From NCBI GenBank assembly GCA_036653535.1, contig JAVVTR010000001.1:124001-188000 (forward strand): a stretch of DNA of 64,000 nucleotides, in the 5' to 3' direction. This document shows, in pieces, positions 16,409 to 23,883 of the stretch. Every line of letters begins with the position of its first letter. The first letter of the stretch is position 1. Source of the stretch: JAVVTR01 sp036653535. Its GTDB lineage: Bacteria > Bacteroidota > Bacteroidia > Bacteroidales > P3. Below the pieces are notes generated by a model. The model was not told where the DNA came from. It did not search any database and saw nothing but the letters and a program-made list of their open reading frames with translations. The position numbers were made by a program, and so were the translations under genes.

Positions 16409-17779
16409 ATGTATCTTAAAAGGTGCTATTCTTATACCACTCCCAAAGAGGTTCAACTACAAGAAAAAGCTTTTCTTGCCTTAGTCGATTTTATATATCA
16501 CCTGAAATTGGAAAAAGAAATTCCTTTTAAAATATATATCGCTATTGCTAAAACAGATAGGCAATCGCTTTACAATTTACAACAAGACTTCATTTCTTAT
16601 CTATCCAATGTGTTAGATTCTGAAATTCCTGCACTCACCCTTGTTTGTCAAGCACCCAAAAACGGAGCCTTTTTATGTGCTGAAATATTTTGTGTTTCCC
16701 AAAAAGACCTAATAGAAAGCCATTCTAAAATTTATTTCAAGCAATTTAATAAACTGCCGTATATAGAAATACAATCTAAAACCTATTGCGAATTATGGAG
16801 TTCCGGATTTCAAAGTAGCTATTCTTCCAACCAAAACACCTCATGTAAAGATACTCATACCATCTCTTTCCTTTCTACCGAACAAGCATCCATATTTGCA
16901 TTTGAACAAATGCAAGCATTATTAGCTTATACCAATTTTTGCTTCGATCACATTTTCCGACAATGGAACTACATAGGTCATATTCTAAAAATACATAAAG
17001 ATAAGAATAAAGAACTGCAAAATTATCAAATATTTAATGAGGTTCGAGAAAGATTTTATTCTCGGTATAAAAAAGAAAAAACCTATCCTGCTGCTACAGG
17101 AATAGGAATGAATTACAATGGCATTTGCATAGATTTTATCGCTTGTAGTCCAATTTCAAAAAATGCACAGCCTGCGGAAACTTCGAATAGTGCAGAAAAT
17201 TTTATAGACTATCAAAAATCGGAAATATACAATCTTCCCCTAAAAAGTTTGGTTCAAAAAGATGCCTACTCCTATAATCAACAAGTACTGATAGGACAAA
17301 GTATTTTTTCTAATATCCATAAAAAAACTCCTTTATTTGAACGGGCCAGGTTATGGATAGAAACTAAGCCAGACGGAAATATTTGTATGGTATCTGGAAC
17401 TGCTTCTATTGAAGGAGAAAAAACTATAGATGAAAATAATGCAGAAAAACAACTGATAAATACCATTCAATTTATAAATAGCCTCGTTCAACCCCAATCG
17501 GTTGAAATTGCTCTGCAAGTAGCAAAAAATTCCAACCCTCTACTGCAAAAAAAAATCTTGGAATCTACCCCCTGTTTTACCCGAATAAGACTTTATGTAA
17601 AGCCTGGTTTTTACACCGAATTATTGGGCAATTTGTTGAAAAAAAACTATCTAAGCACCGCCGCCATTTCTTTAGTGGAAGCAGAAATTTGTCGAAATAA
17701 TTTATTAATAGAAATAGAAGCGGATCTTACTTATAAGGAGAATTCTTCCATTAAAGAGGATTCTTCCATTGCACATTAA
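16409..17779 (+). CDS. Chorismatase-like protein (FkbO/Hyg5/XanB2 family)
   Basis: The 456-residue protein shows the ordered motifs of chorismatases: RQWNYIGHI (184-192), the YQIFNEVRERFY helix (206-217), YPAATGIGM (226-234), an AYSYNQQ segment (286-292), FERARLW (310-316) and VSGTASIEGEKT (328-339). The fold is two RidA-like modules. Family members cleave pyruvate from chorismate to give 3-hydroxybenzoate, 4-hydroxybenzoate or a dihydroxycyclohexadiene carboxylate; which product applies here cannot be told by eye. In other bacteria such enzymes feed pigment, quinone or polyketide starter pathways, but none of those genes is next to this one. The stop codon overlaps that of tgt on the other strand by four bases. 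The name is inferred from motifs; catalytic ability is unproven. Confidence 0.72.
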   Translation: MYLKRCYSYTTPKEVQLQEKAFLALVDFIYHLKLEKEIPFKIYIAIAKTDRQSLYNLQQDFISYLSNVLDSEIPALTLVCQAPKNGAFLCAEIFCVSQKDLIESHSKIYFKQFNKLPYIEIQSKTYCELWSSGFQSSYSSNQNTSCKDTHTISFLSTEQASIFAFEQMQALLAYTNFCFDHIFRQWNYIGHILKIHKDKNKELQNYQIFNEVRERFYSRYKKEKTYPAATGIGMNYNGICIDFIACSPISKNAQPAETSNSAENFIDYQKSEIYNLPLKSLVQKDAYSYNQQVLIGQSIFSNIHKKTPLFERARLWIETKPDGNICMVSGTASIEGEKTIDENNAEKQLINTIQFINSLVQPQSVEIALQVAKNSNPLLQKKILESTPCFTRIRLYVKPGFYTELLGNLLKKNYLSTAAISLVEAEICRNNLLIEIEADLTYKENSSIKEDSSIAH

Positions 17780-18906
17780 AGCCTCTGCATTACTTGCTTG
17801 ACCATTCCACTTTTCCATATAGCAAAGTCCCCCAACAAAATATGCTTACGTGCTTCCCCTACTAACCAAAGATAAAATGCTAAATTATGCAAACTTCCTA
17901 TCATTCCAGCTAAAAATTCTTGGGCATGAAAAAGATGTCGTAAATAAGCTTTGGTATAAAGTGTATCCACATAACTGGCCCCATCCTCTTCTATGTAAGA
18001 AAAATCTTCCGCCCATTTTTTATTGCGCATATTCAATATGCCATTTTTAGTAAAAAGCATCGCATTTCGCCCATTTCTCGTAGGCATCACACAATCGAAC
18101 ATATCTATCCCCTGTGCTATACCCTCCAGTATGTTTTCCGGAGTACCTACCCCCATAAGGTATCTTGGTATGTCTTTTGGTAATATATCACACACCAATT
18201 CTGTGAGTTCATACATCACCTCCTTGGGTTCTCCAACAGAAAGCCCCCCTATAGAACAACCTTCCTTAGCCACCGAGGCGATTTTTTCGGCCGATTCCCT
18301 TCGCAAATCTTTGTAAACACTCCCTTGTACAATAGGAAACAAAGTTTGATGATAGCCGTATAAAGGTTCTGTAGCATTATATTGTGCGATACAACGATCT
18401 AACCACGCATGGGTCATTTGCATAGACTTACGAGCATAATCATAAGAGCAAGGATAGGGGGTGCATTCATCGAAAGCCATCATAATATCCGCTCCAATAC
18501 AACGTTCTATATCTATCACCCTTTCCGGTGTGAACAAATGCTTGGAGCCATCTATATGAGAACGAAAAACCACTCCTTCTTCGCTCAATTTACGAGTACC
18601 AGACAAAGAATACACCTGATATCCACCACTATCCGTAAGAATAGGCCGGTTCCAGCCATTAAATTTTTGTAACCCACCCGCTTTTTTTAAAACCTCCAAA
18701 CCTGGACGCAAATATAAGTGGTAGGTATTCCCTAAAATAATTTGTGCTTTAACATCGGTTTTTAGATCGGAGACTTGCACGGCTTTTACAGAGCCTACCG
18801 TACCAACCGGCATAAAAATAGGTGTTTCTATTTTCCCATGAGCGGTAGTAATCTGCCCTGAGCGAGCCTTCGTTGCTATGTCTTTAGCTTCTATTTTAAA
18901 ATCCAT
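17776..18906 (-). CDS. tgt: tRNA-guanine transglycosylase (queuine insertion), zinc-site residues missing
   Basis: The 376-residue enzyme exchanges guanine-34 for a queuosine precursor base in tRNAs with GUN anticodons. It has the catalytic-site motifs TDSGGYQVYSL (Asp92), FDECTPY, IGGLSVGEP and DCVMPTRNGRNAMLF. The usual C-terminal zinc site CxCxxC is replaced: the aligned residues are Gly309, Ser311 and Asp314 in GASYVDTLYTKAYLRHLF, and only the fourth ligand, His340, remains. I recall the same change in other Bacteroidota Tgt proteins, so it is a lineage trait rather than damage. The two genes 3' to each other, this one and the chorismatase-like gene, share four bases of stop codon. Confidence 0.95.
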   Translation of the reverse strand: MDFKIEAKDIATKARSGQITTAHGKIETPIFMPVGTVGSVKAVQVSDLKTDVKAQIILGNTYHLYLRPGLEVLKKAGGLQKFNGWNRPILTDSGGYQVYSLSGTRKLSEEGVVFRSHIDGSKHLFTPERVIDIERCIGADIMMAFDECTPYPCSYDYARKSMQMTHAWLDRCIAQYNATEPLYGYHQTLFPIVQGSVYKDLRRESAEKIASVAKEGCSIGGLSVGEPKEVMYELTELVCDILPKDIPRYLMGVGTPENILEGIAQGIDMFDCVMPTRNGRNAMLFTKNGILNMRNKKWAEDFSYIEEDGASYVDTLYTKAYLRHLFHAQEFLAGMIGSLHNLAFYLWLVGEARKHILLGDFAIWKSGMVKQVMQRL

Positions 18907-18994
18907 ATTTGAAATTGTTATTAAGAATTCGTTCTTCCGTGTTCTTCGACCTTTTTCCGTACTCCCTCAAAAAAACAAGATTTTGCTGGAAAAT

Positions 18995-19036
18995 AATAGT
19001 TTGCGAGCTATTTTAAATAGTTTGCGAGCTATTTTA
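18995..19036. repeat. Perfect tandem duplication, 2 x 21 bp
   Basis: Positions 18995-19015 and 19016-19036 are identical. Each unit contains the short dyad AATAG...CTATT around TTTGCGAG. The pair lies in the 288-base divergent region between tgt and the glycosyltransferase gene, about 90 bases before the tgt start. Apart from the promoter at 19156 and a weaker minus-strand box (complement of CAAAGATA, 19126-19133), I see nothing else in that region. Confidence 0.85.
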
Positions 19037-19155
19037 ATTACCTTCCAAATTTTAGCTTTGAAATACCCACAGCACCTTCCAGCGCCCCATTGCGGTTCAC
19101 AAATTCCTGTTCATAAAAAACGATGCAAAGATAATTTATATTCACGAACTCTCTA

Positions 19156-19163
19156 TACCTTTG
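19156..19163 (+). promoter_or_regulatory. -7 box for the glycosyltransferase operon
   Basis: TACCTTTG is a full match to TAnnTTTG, 31 bases before the ATG at 19195, so a leader of about 25 bases is expected. No TTG is present at the expected -33 spacing. It would drive the five-gene run from 19195 to 23832. Confidence 0.5.
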
Positions 19164-19194
19164 TAAACTATTATTATGGGTAATAAGTACGTAC

Positions 19195-20349
19195 ATGTTA
19201 GAATTTAATTTTTTACTAAACCCTTTTGAGTGGGGCTTAATAGGATTGTTTTTAATAAGCTGTGTAATACTAATACGCTTTTATCTTCATTACTATCATA
19301 AAATATCCTCCTATATTTCACCGCTTCCCACTACCGACAAAAAACCAATTTCAGTGGTACTTTCGGGGAAAAACAAACATGAACATATCAAGCAAAATTT
19401 ACCCTTTTGGTTGGAACAAAAATATTCCAATTTTGAGGTTATTGTAGTTTATGATAATACAGACGAGGAATTATTATCTTTATTACGTTTATTCTCTCAG
19501 CGTTATCCTCGTTTAAAATTAATTAATACCAACCAAAGCATTAATTTTTTTGATGAACAAAAGTTTTCTCTTTCTATAGGAATTAAGTCGGCAGAAAACG
19601 ATTATATTATTTTAACCACCGCCGAATGTAGGCCTACTAACGAATACTGTATAGACTATATTCAAGCAGCTTTTAAACCCGAAACTAAGATAGTTGTGAG
19701 CTACTGTACTTATCTAAAAGGCAAAGGGATATCTCCATCTTTTACCCATTACCACTTATACGAAAAAATGTTACAATACCTTAGTCTTGCCATTCAAAAC
19801 AAAGCCTATGCTGGTTCTCGTCAAATTATGGCTTACAGAAAAAATTTCTTTTTAGAACATTTAGGATACACCTCCGTTTATGCTATAGATACCGGCTCTT
19901 ACGACTTTTTTTATCCCCATATTACTTCGCCAAAGGAGGTTTCTGTACAAATCGATTGGAACGCAACAGTGAAATGCAATACAAAATACAATTTCAAGCA
20001 ATGGTTAAACAGTGAAATACAATTTCTTAACACCATAAACATACAGAAATCCCCAGCAAGAAAAGCCATACGTTGGTATCGTGCAGCCCTACCTTTCTTT
20101 TATTTGTTTTTCACTATAGGAATGCTTTATTTTTTCTTTGGTAAGCAGGGCCCAATTCCCTGTTTTTTCTCTCTTTGGTTCTGGATTTTTGCTCTCTTGG
20201 CCCTACTTAAATACCTTATCCAAGCTATAGTTATGCAAAAAATTGCCACCAAATTTCAAAAAGTATATTTGTGGATTTATATTCCTTTTTATGAAATTTT
20301 ATATCTACCTTTGCACCTTACTTTTTGCTTCCATAAAAACAAAAAATAA
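19195..20349 (+). CDS. Membrane-anchored family 2 glycosyltransferase, acidic metal motif altered
   Basis: The 384-residue protein has an N-terminal membrane helix (about 12-32), a GT-A domain beginning PISVVLSGKNKHEHIKQNLPFWLEQKYSNFEVIVVYDNT, named here by its span (about 50-90), and two or three C-terminal helices (about 305-360). Where active GT2 enzymes carry DxD, the aligned segment reads TTAECRPTNEY, so the first Asp is missing and the second is Glu. The protein may use the remaining Glu or may be inactive. It heads an operon with an ECF sigma factor, an LptF/G-type permease, a GH3 protein and a DivIC-like protein, which suggests an envelope role. Sugar donor and acceptor are unknown. 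Confidence 0.75.
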   Translation: MLEFNFLLNPFEWGLIGLFLISCVILIRFYLHYYHKISSYISPLPTTDKKPISVVLSGKNKHEHIKQNLPFWLEQKYSNFEVIVVYDNTDEELLSLLRLFSQRYPRLKLINTNQSINFFDEQKFSLSIGIKSAENDYIILTTAECRPTNEYCIDYIQAAFKPETKIVVSYCTYLKGKGISPSFTHYHLYEKMLQYLSLAIQNKAYAGSRQIMAYRKNFFLEHLGYTSVYAIDTGSYDFFYPHITSPKEVSVQIDWNATVKCNTKYNFKQWLNSEIQFLNTINIQKSPARKAIRWYRAALPFFYLFFTIGMLYFFFGKQGPIPCFFSLWFWIFALLALLKYLIQAIVMQKIATKFQKVYLWIYIPFYEILYLPLHLTFCFHKNKK

Positions 20350-20354
20350 TTTTC

Positions 20355-20921
20355 ATGAGTAAAGGGCCGCTAACCGACCATAAATTAGTCGAAAGAGCAT
20401 TGCAAAATAGCGATCAGGCTGCCTATACACAATTAATGCAACAATATCATGATGCTTTATACAAAATAGTCATGGAAAGGATAGGTAACTATGCAGAGGC
20501 AGAGGATCTAACCATGGAGATTTTCACCAAAGCATTTAGAAAACTACACACGTTTAACCCTCAATACGCTTTTAGTACTTGGATCTACAACATTGCCATT
20601 CATCATTGTATTGACCACCTAAAAAAAAAGAAACTCCCTGAGCAATTATTGTCGGATACACCAATAATATGTCCCCCCGTAGAAATATCTCCCAATGATA
20701 TATTATGGCATAATTTCCAAATGGTAAACATAGAAGATCTCATTGAAAAACTTCCATTCATGTATCAAGAGGTTTTTTATCTTCGCTATGTAAAAACACT
20801 TAAGTATAAACAGATCGCAAAAAGGCTAAATATCCCATTGGGAACTGTAAAAATAAAATTATTTCGAGGCAAAGCCGTTTTAACTGAACTCAAAAAGCAC
20901 GAGCAAGCATGCAAAAATTAG
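20355..20921 (+). CDS. ECF-type RNA polymerase sigma factor
   Basis: The 188-residue protein has sigma region 2 (about 20-90: LYKIVMERIGNYAEAEDLTMEIFTKAF, then STWIYNIAIHHCIDHLKK) and region 4 (about 125-180: LPFMYQEVFYLRYVKTLKYKQIAKRLNIPLGTVKIKLFRGK), the minimal layout of extracytoplasmic-function sigma factors. No anti-sigma gene is adjacent. It lies 5 bases after the glycosyltransferase and overlaps the permease by 13 bases, so it is co-expressed with envelope genes. In Porphyromonas the ECF factor SigP controls type IX secretion genes; whether this one is that orthologue cannot be decided from sequence inspection. Confidence 0.88.
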   Translation: MSKGPLTDHKLVERALQNSDQAAYTQLMQQYHDALYKIVMERIGNYAEAEDLTMEIFTKAFRKLHTFNPQYAFSTWIYNIAIHHCIDHLKKKKLPEQLLSDTPIICPPVEISPNDILWHNFQMVNIEDLIEKLPFMYQEVFYLRYVKTLKYKQIAKRLNIPLGTVKIKLFRGKAVLTELKKHEQACKN

Positions 20922-21985
20922 ATTGGTATATTATAAAGAAATTTCTTGGAACTTTTTTTGCTTCCATTGGCTTAATTATCACCATTGTTGTTGTATTTGA
21001 TATTTCGGAAAAATTAGGAGTCTTCTTAGAAAGAGAAGTTCCTGTGAAAGCCATTATATTTGATTATTACATAAATTTCATTCCGTATTTTATAAATATG
21101 TTCAGTTTTCTGTTCATCTTCATTTCTGTTATTTTCTTCACCTCCCGTTTGGCGCAGAACACCGAAATAATACCCATTTTAAGTTCCGGTATAAGCTTTT
21201 ACAGGCTTATGGTTCCATACATAGTTTCCGCCCTTTTTATTGGCCTACTTAATACTTATTTAGCGAATTTTCTTATTCCTGATGTGAATAAAGATAGAAT
21301 AAAATTTGAAAGAAAATATATTCGTAGTTCTTATGTAAATTCCAATCTTAACATACATTTACAATACGATAAAAACACCTACTTTTATGTAGAAAGTTTT
21401 GATAATCATACCAACTCAGGATATAGATTTACTAAAGAAAAAATTGTTAATAATCGCCTTTTAGAAAAATTAACTGCCGACAATATTCGCTTTGATTCTG
21501 CCAAAAATAAGTGGATTTTAGTCAATTATGTCCAACGTAAATTGGGTGAAAAAGGAGAAAAAATAGAAAAAGGAAATTTCTTGGAAATGCAATTACCTCT
21601 AAAGCCATTAGATTTTGCCAAAGACTATGTAAAAGTAGAAGAAATGAACTTTTTTGAATTAAATAAAATAATTCAACAGGAAAGTTTAAGAGGTTCTAAT
21701 CAGGTGAAATTCTATAAATATGAAAGACTTCAACGCTTCACTCATCCTTTAGCCGCCGTTATTCTTACCCTAATAGGTTTGTCTCTATCCTCTAAAAAGA
21801 CCCGTAGCGGAATGGGCACTAATTTAGCTATTGGTATAACTTTAGCTTTCACTTTTATCCTCTTTATGCAAATGTCTAAGGTTTTTGCCACTTTTGGCAA
21901 TTTCCCTATTTGGTTAGCAGCCTTAATGCCCATTATCCTCTACAGTTTTATAGCCGCTTATCTAATGAAAGTAGCACCTAAATAA
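20909..21985 (+). CDS. LptF/LptG (YjgP/YjgQ) family permease
   Basis: The 358-residue protein has the 3+3 helix layout of LptF/LptG: helices at about 12-32, 55-78 and 100-125, a periplasmic beta-jellyroll region (about 130-260), and three helices near the C-terminus (about 275-355). The start LDWYIIKKFLGTFF and the segment PLAAVILTLIGLSLSSKK are typical. These proteins pair with the ATPase LptB to lift lipopolysaccharide from the inner membrane. Bacteroidota often have several, so LptF or LptG identity is not assigned. The start overlaps the sigma factor gene by 13 bases and the stop is 9 bases from the GH3 gene. Confidence 0.88.
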   Translation: MQKLDWYIIKKFLGTFFASIGLIITIVVVFDISEKLGVFLEREVPVKAIIFDYYINFIPYFINMFSFLFIFISVIFFTSRLAQNTEIIPILSSGISFYRLMVPYIVSALFIGLLNTYLANFLIPDVNKDRIKFERKYIRSSYVNSNLNIHLQYDKNTYFYVESFDNHTNSGYRFTKEKIVNNRLLEKLTADNIRFDSAKNKWILVNYVQRKLGEKGEKIEKGNFLEMQLPLKPLDFAKDYVKVEEMNFFELNKIIQQESLRGSNQVKFYKYERLQRFTHPLAAVILTLIGLSLSSKKTRSGMGTNLAIGITLAFTFILFMQMSKVFATFGNFPIWLAALMPIILYSFIAAYLMKVAPK

Positions 21986-21994
21986 TTAAAAACT

Positions 21995-23509
21995 ATGGCT
22001 TTAATCAATTCTATGCTGCTTTGGTTAATGAAAGAACGTCTCCAAGAAATTGAATTCTTTGAAAATCACCCTCAGGAAGTTCAGAATAACCAACTAAAGG
22101 CCCTTTTAAAGTCGGCTCAAAATACGGAATACGGAAAAATGTACGATTTTTCTCATATTCTTCATGCCGAAGAATTTCGAGAACGCTTACCTATCAATAC
22201 CTACGAAAGCATTAAACCTTATGTAGATAGACTCAGAACCGGAGAGCAAAATTTATTATGGTCATCGGAAATAAAATGGTTTGCCAAATCTTCCGGAACC
22301 ACTTCTTCTAAAAGTAAATTCATTCCCGTTAGCAATGAATCCTTGGAAGAATGCCACTACAAAGGAGGAAAAGATCTTTATACTTTATATGTAAATGCCC
22401 ATCCGGAAAGTGAGATTTTTTGGGGAAAAAACATGGCCATGGGCGGAAGTCATCATATCTGCGAAAATAACAGTGAGGCCTTTTATGGAGATGTTTCGGC
22501 CATTATTATGCAAAATCTTCCCTTTTGGGCAGAATTTAAAAGAGTTCCAAATATAGAAATCGCCCTTATGGACGAATGGGAAAGTAAAATTGACAAAATG
22601 GCTCAAGCCACTTTATCTGAAAATATTACCAACATAGCGGGGGTTCCTTCGTGGATTCTTGTTTTTCTAAGAAAAATATTAGAAGTTTCCGGCAAAGAAA
22701 CGATTAGAGAAGTATGGCCCAATTTAGAGGCTTTTTTCCACGGGGGAGTAAGTTTTACTCCTTACAAAAGCCAATTTGAAAAAATTATGGGACGTTCCAA
22801 TTTTAATTATGTAGAAACTTACAATGCTTCCGAGGGCTTTTTTGGAATACAAGATATAGCAGGAGCTCAAGATATGCTTCTAATGTTAGACTATGGGATC
22901 TACTATGAATTTATTCCTTTAGAAGAACTCCATCAAGATCATCCAAAATGCTTAGAAATAGGGCAAGTAGAGGCCGGAAAGAACTACGCCTTAGTAATTT
23001 CTACTAATGCGGGATTATGGCGTTATTTAATAGGAGATACGGTTCAATTTACCTCCATAAAACCCTATCGTATTAGAGTAAGTGGAAGAACTAAAAATTT
23101 CATTAATGCTTTCGGAGAGGAAATTATTGTAGAAAATGCCGATCGTGCCTTATCCTACGCCTGCGAGCAAACTCGTGCAGAAATTAGCGATTACACTGCG
23201 GGACCTATTTTCTTAGATGAAAAAAATCAAGCCTGTCATCAGTGGCTCATTGAATTTAAACAATTTCCTTCCGATATAGAGAACTTTACCACTTGTTTAG
23301 ATGTTTGTTTAAAGCAAATCAATAGCGATTACGAAGCCAAGCGTTATTGTGATATGGTATTGAAACGCCCACAAATAGTAAGTCTTCCACAAGGTTCTTT
23401 TTATCAATGGATGAAATCTAAAGATAAATTAGGTGGACAGCATAAAGTACCCCGTTTAGCCAACGATCGCCAATACTTGGATGATATTTTAAGCCAAATG
23501 AAAAAATAG
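21995..23509 (+). CDS. GH3 family acyl-acid amide synthetase-like protein
   Basis: The 504-residue protein matches GH3 proteins throughout. It has an N-terminal LLKSAQNTEYGKMYDF segment, the ATP-binding SSGTTSSKSKFIPVS (about 105-120), YNASEGFFGIQD (about 285-297) and the hinge YRIRVSGRTKNFINAFGEEI (about 365-385). Plant GH3 enzymes adenylate a carboxylic acid and join it to an amino acid. Bacterial members are widespread in Bacteroidota but their substrates are not established. The position between a lipid-transport permease and a division protein suggests an envelope substrate, which is inference only. Confidence 0.85.
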   Translation: MALINSMLLWLMKERLQEIEFFENHPQEVQNNQLKALLKSAQNTEYGKMYDFSHILHAEEFRERLPINTYESIKPYVDRLRTGEQNLLWSSEIKWFAKSSGTTSSKSKFIPVSNESLEECHYKGGKDLYTLYVNAHPESEIFWGKNMAMGGSHHICENNSEAFYGDVSAIIMQNLPFWAEFKRVPNIEIALMDEWESKIDKMAQATLSENITNIAGVPSWILVFLRKILEVSGKETIREVWPNLEAFFHGGVSFTPYKSQFEKIMGRSNFNYVETYNASEGFFGIQDIAGAQDMLLMLDYGIYYEFIPLEELHQDHPKCLEIGQVEAGKNYALVISTNAGLWRYLIGDTVQFTSIKPYRIRVSGRTKNFINAFGEEIIVENADRALSYACEQTRAEISDYTAGPIFLDEKNQACHQWLIEFKQFPSDIENFTTCLDVCLKQINSDYEAKRYCDMVLKRPQIVSLPQGSFYQWMKSKDKLGGQHKVPRLANDRQYLDDILSQMKK

Positions 23510-23511
23510 CC

Positions 23512-23832
23512 ATGAATGCACTCAAAAAAATAAGCCAAAAAATATGGAAATGGAGATATAGAAATTATGCTTTCGTAACTCTCTTGTTTTTATTATGGGT
23601 TATCTTTATGGCTCCTAATAATTTAGGAACTCAATACAAATTAGCCAAAGAACTACGGGATTTACGAAGTATGAAACTTTACTATGAAAAAGAAATTCAA
23701 GAAAACGAAAAAGAAATTTGTTTATTTAATACCAATCTACAATACGTAGAAACCTATGGCCGTGAAGAATATCTAATGAAACGAGATAACGAAGATATAT
23801 TTCTTTTTATTAAAGAAAAAAGTAAGAAATAA
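23512..23832 (+). CDS. DivIC/FtsB-like septum formation initiator protein
   Basis: The 106-residue protein has a short basic cytoplasmic start, one membrane helix (about 19-36, YAFVTLLFLLWVIFMAP) and a coiled coil of charged heptads (about 45-85), ending with the typical YGREEYLMKRDNEDIFLF (about 83-100). This is the layout of FtsB/DivIC, which joins FtsL and FtsQ/DivIB in the divisome. It starts 2 bases after the GH3 stop, so it is the last gene of that operon. The 51-base gap to the converging priA gene has no strong terminator hairpin. Confidence 0.85.
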   Translation: MNALKKISQKIWKWRYRNYAFVTLLFLLWVIFMAPNNLGTQYKLAKELRDLRSMKLYYEKEIQENEKEICLFNTNLQYVETYGREEYLMKRDNEDIFLFIKEKSKK

Positions 23833-23883
23833 GAAAATTCCCAAACGGTCCTACCTCCTCTTTTCAAAATAATAGCTAAGAGT

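Noticed and set aside
19081..19120. GGTTCACAAATTCC-like stretch examined as a tRNA T-arm.
   Set aside because: No matching acceptor, D or anticodon arms lie at the required distances.
18878..19183. Open frame of 101 codons on the plus strand over the tgt start and the tandem repeat.
   Set aside because: Its apparent NSLRAIL repeat only reflects the 21-base DNA duplication; there is no family match or start signal, and it overlaps tgt antisense.
13616..20349. Acyltransferase, chorismatase-like enzyme and GT2 considered as an aryl-polyene biosynthetic cluster.
   Set aside because: No ketosynthase, acyl carrier protein, ligase or ketoreductase genes are present, the genes are on both strands, and tgt lies among them.
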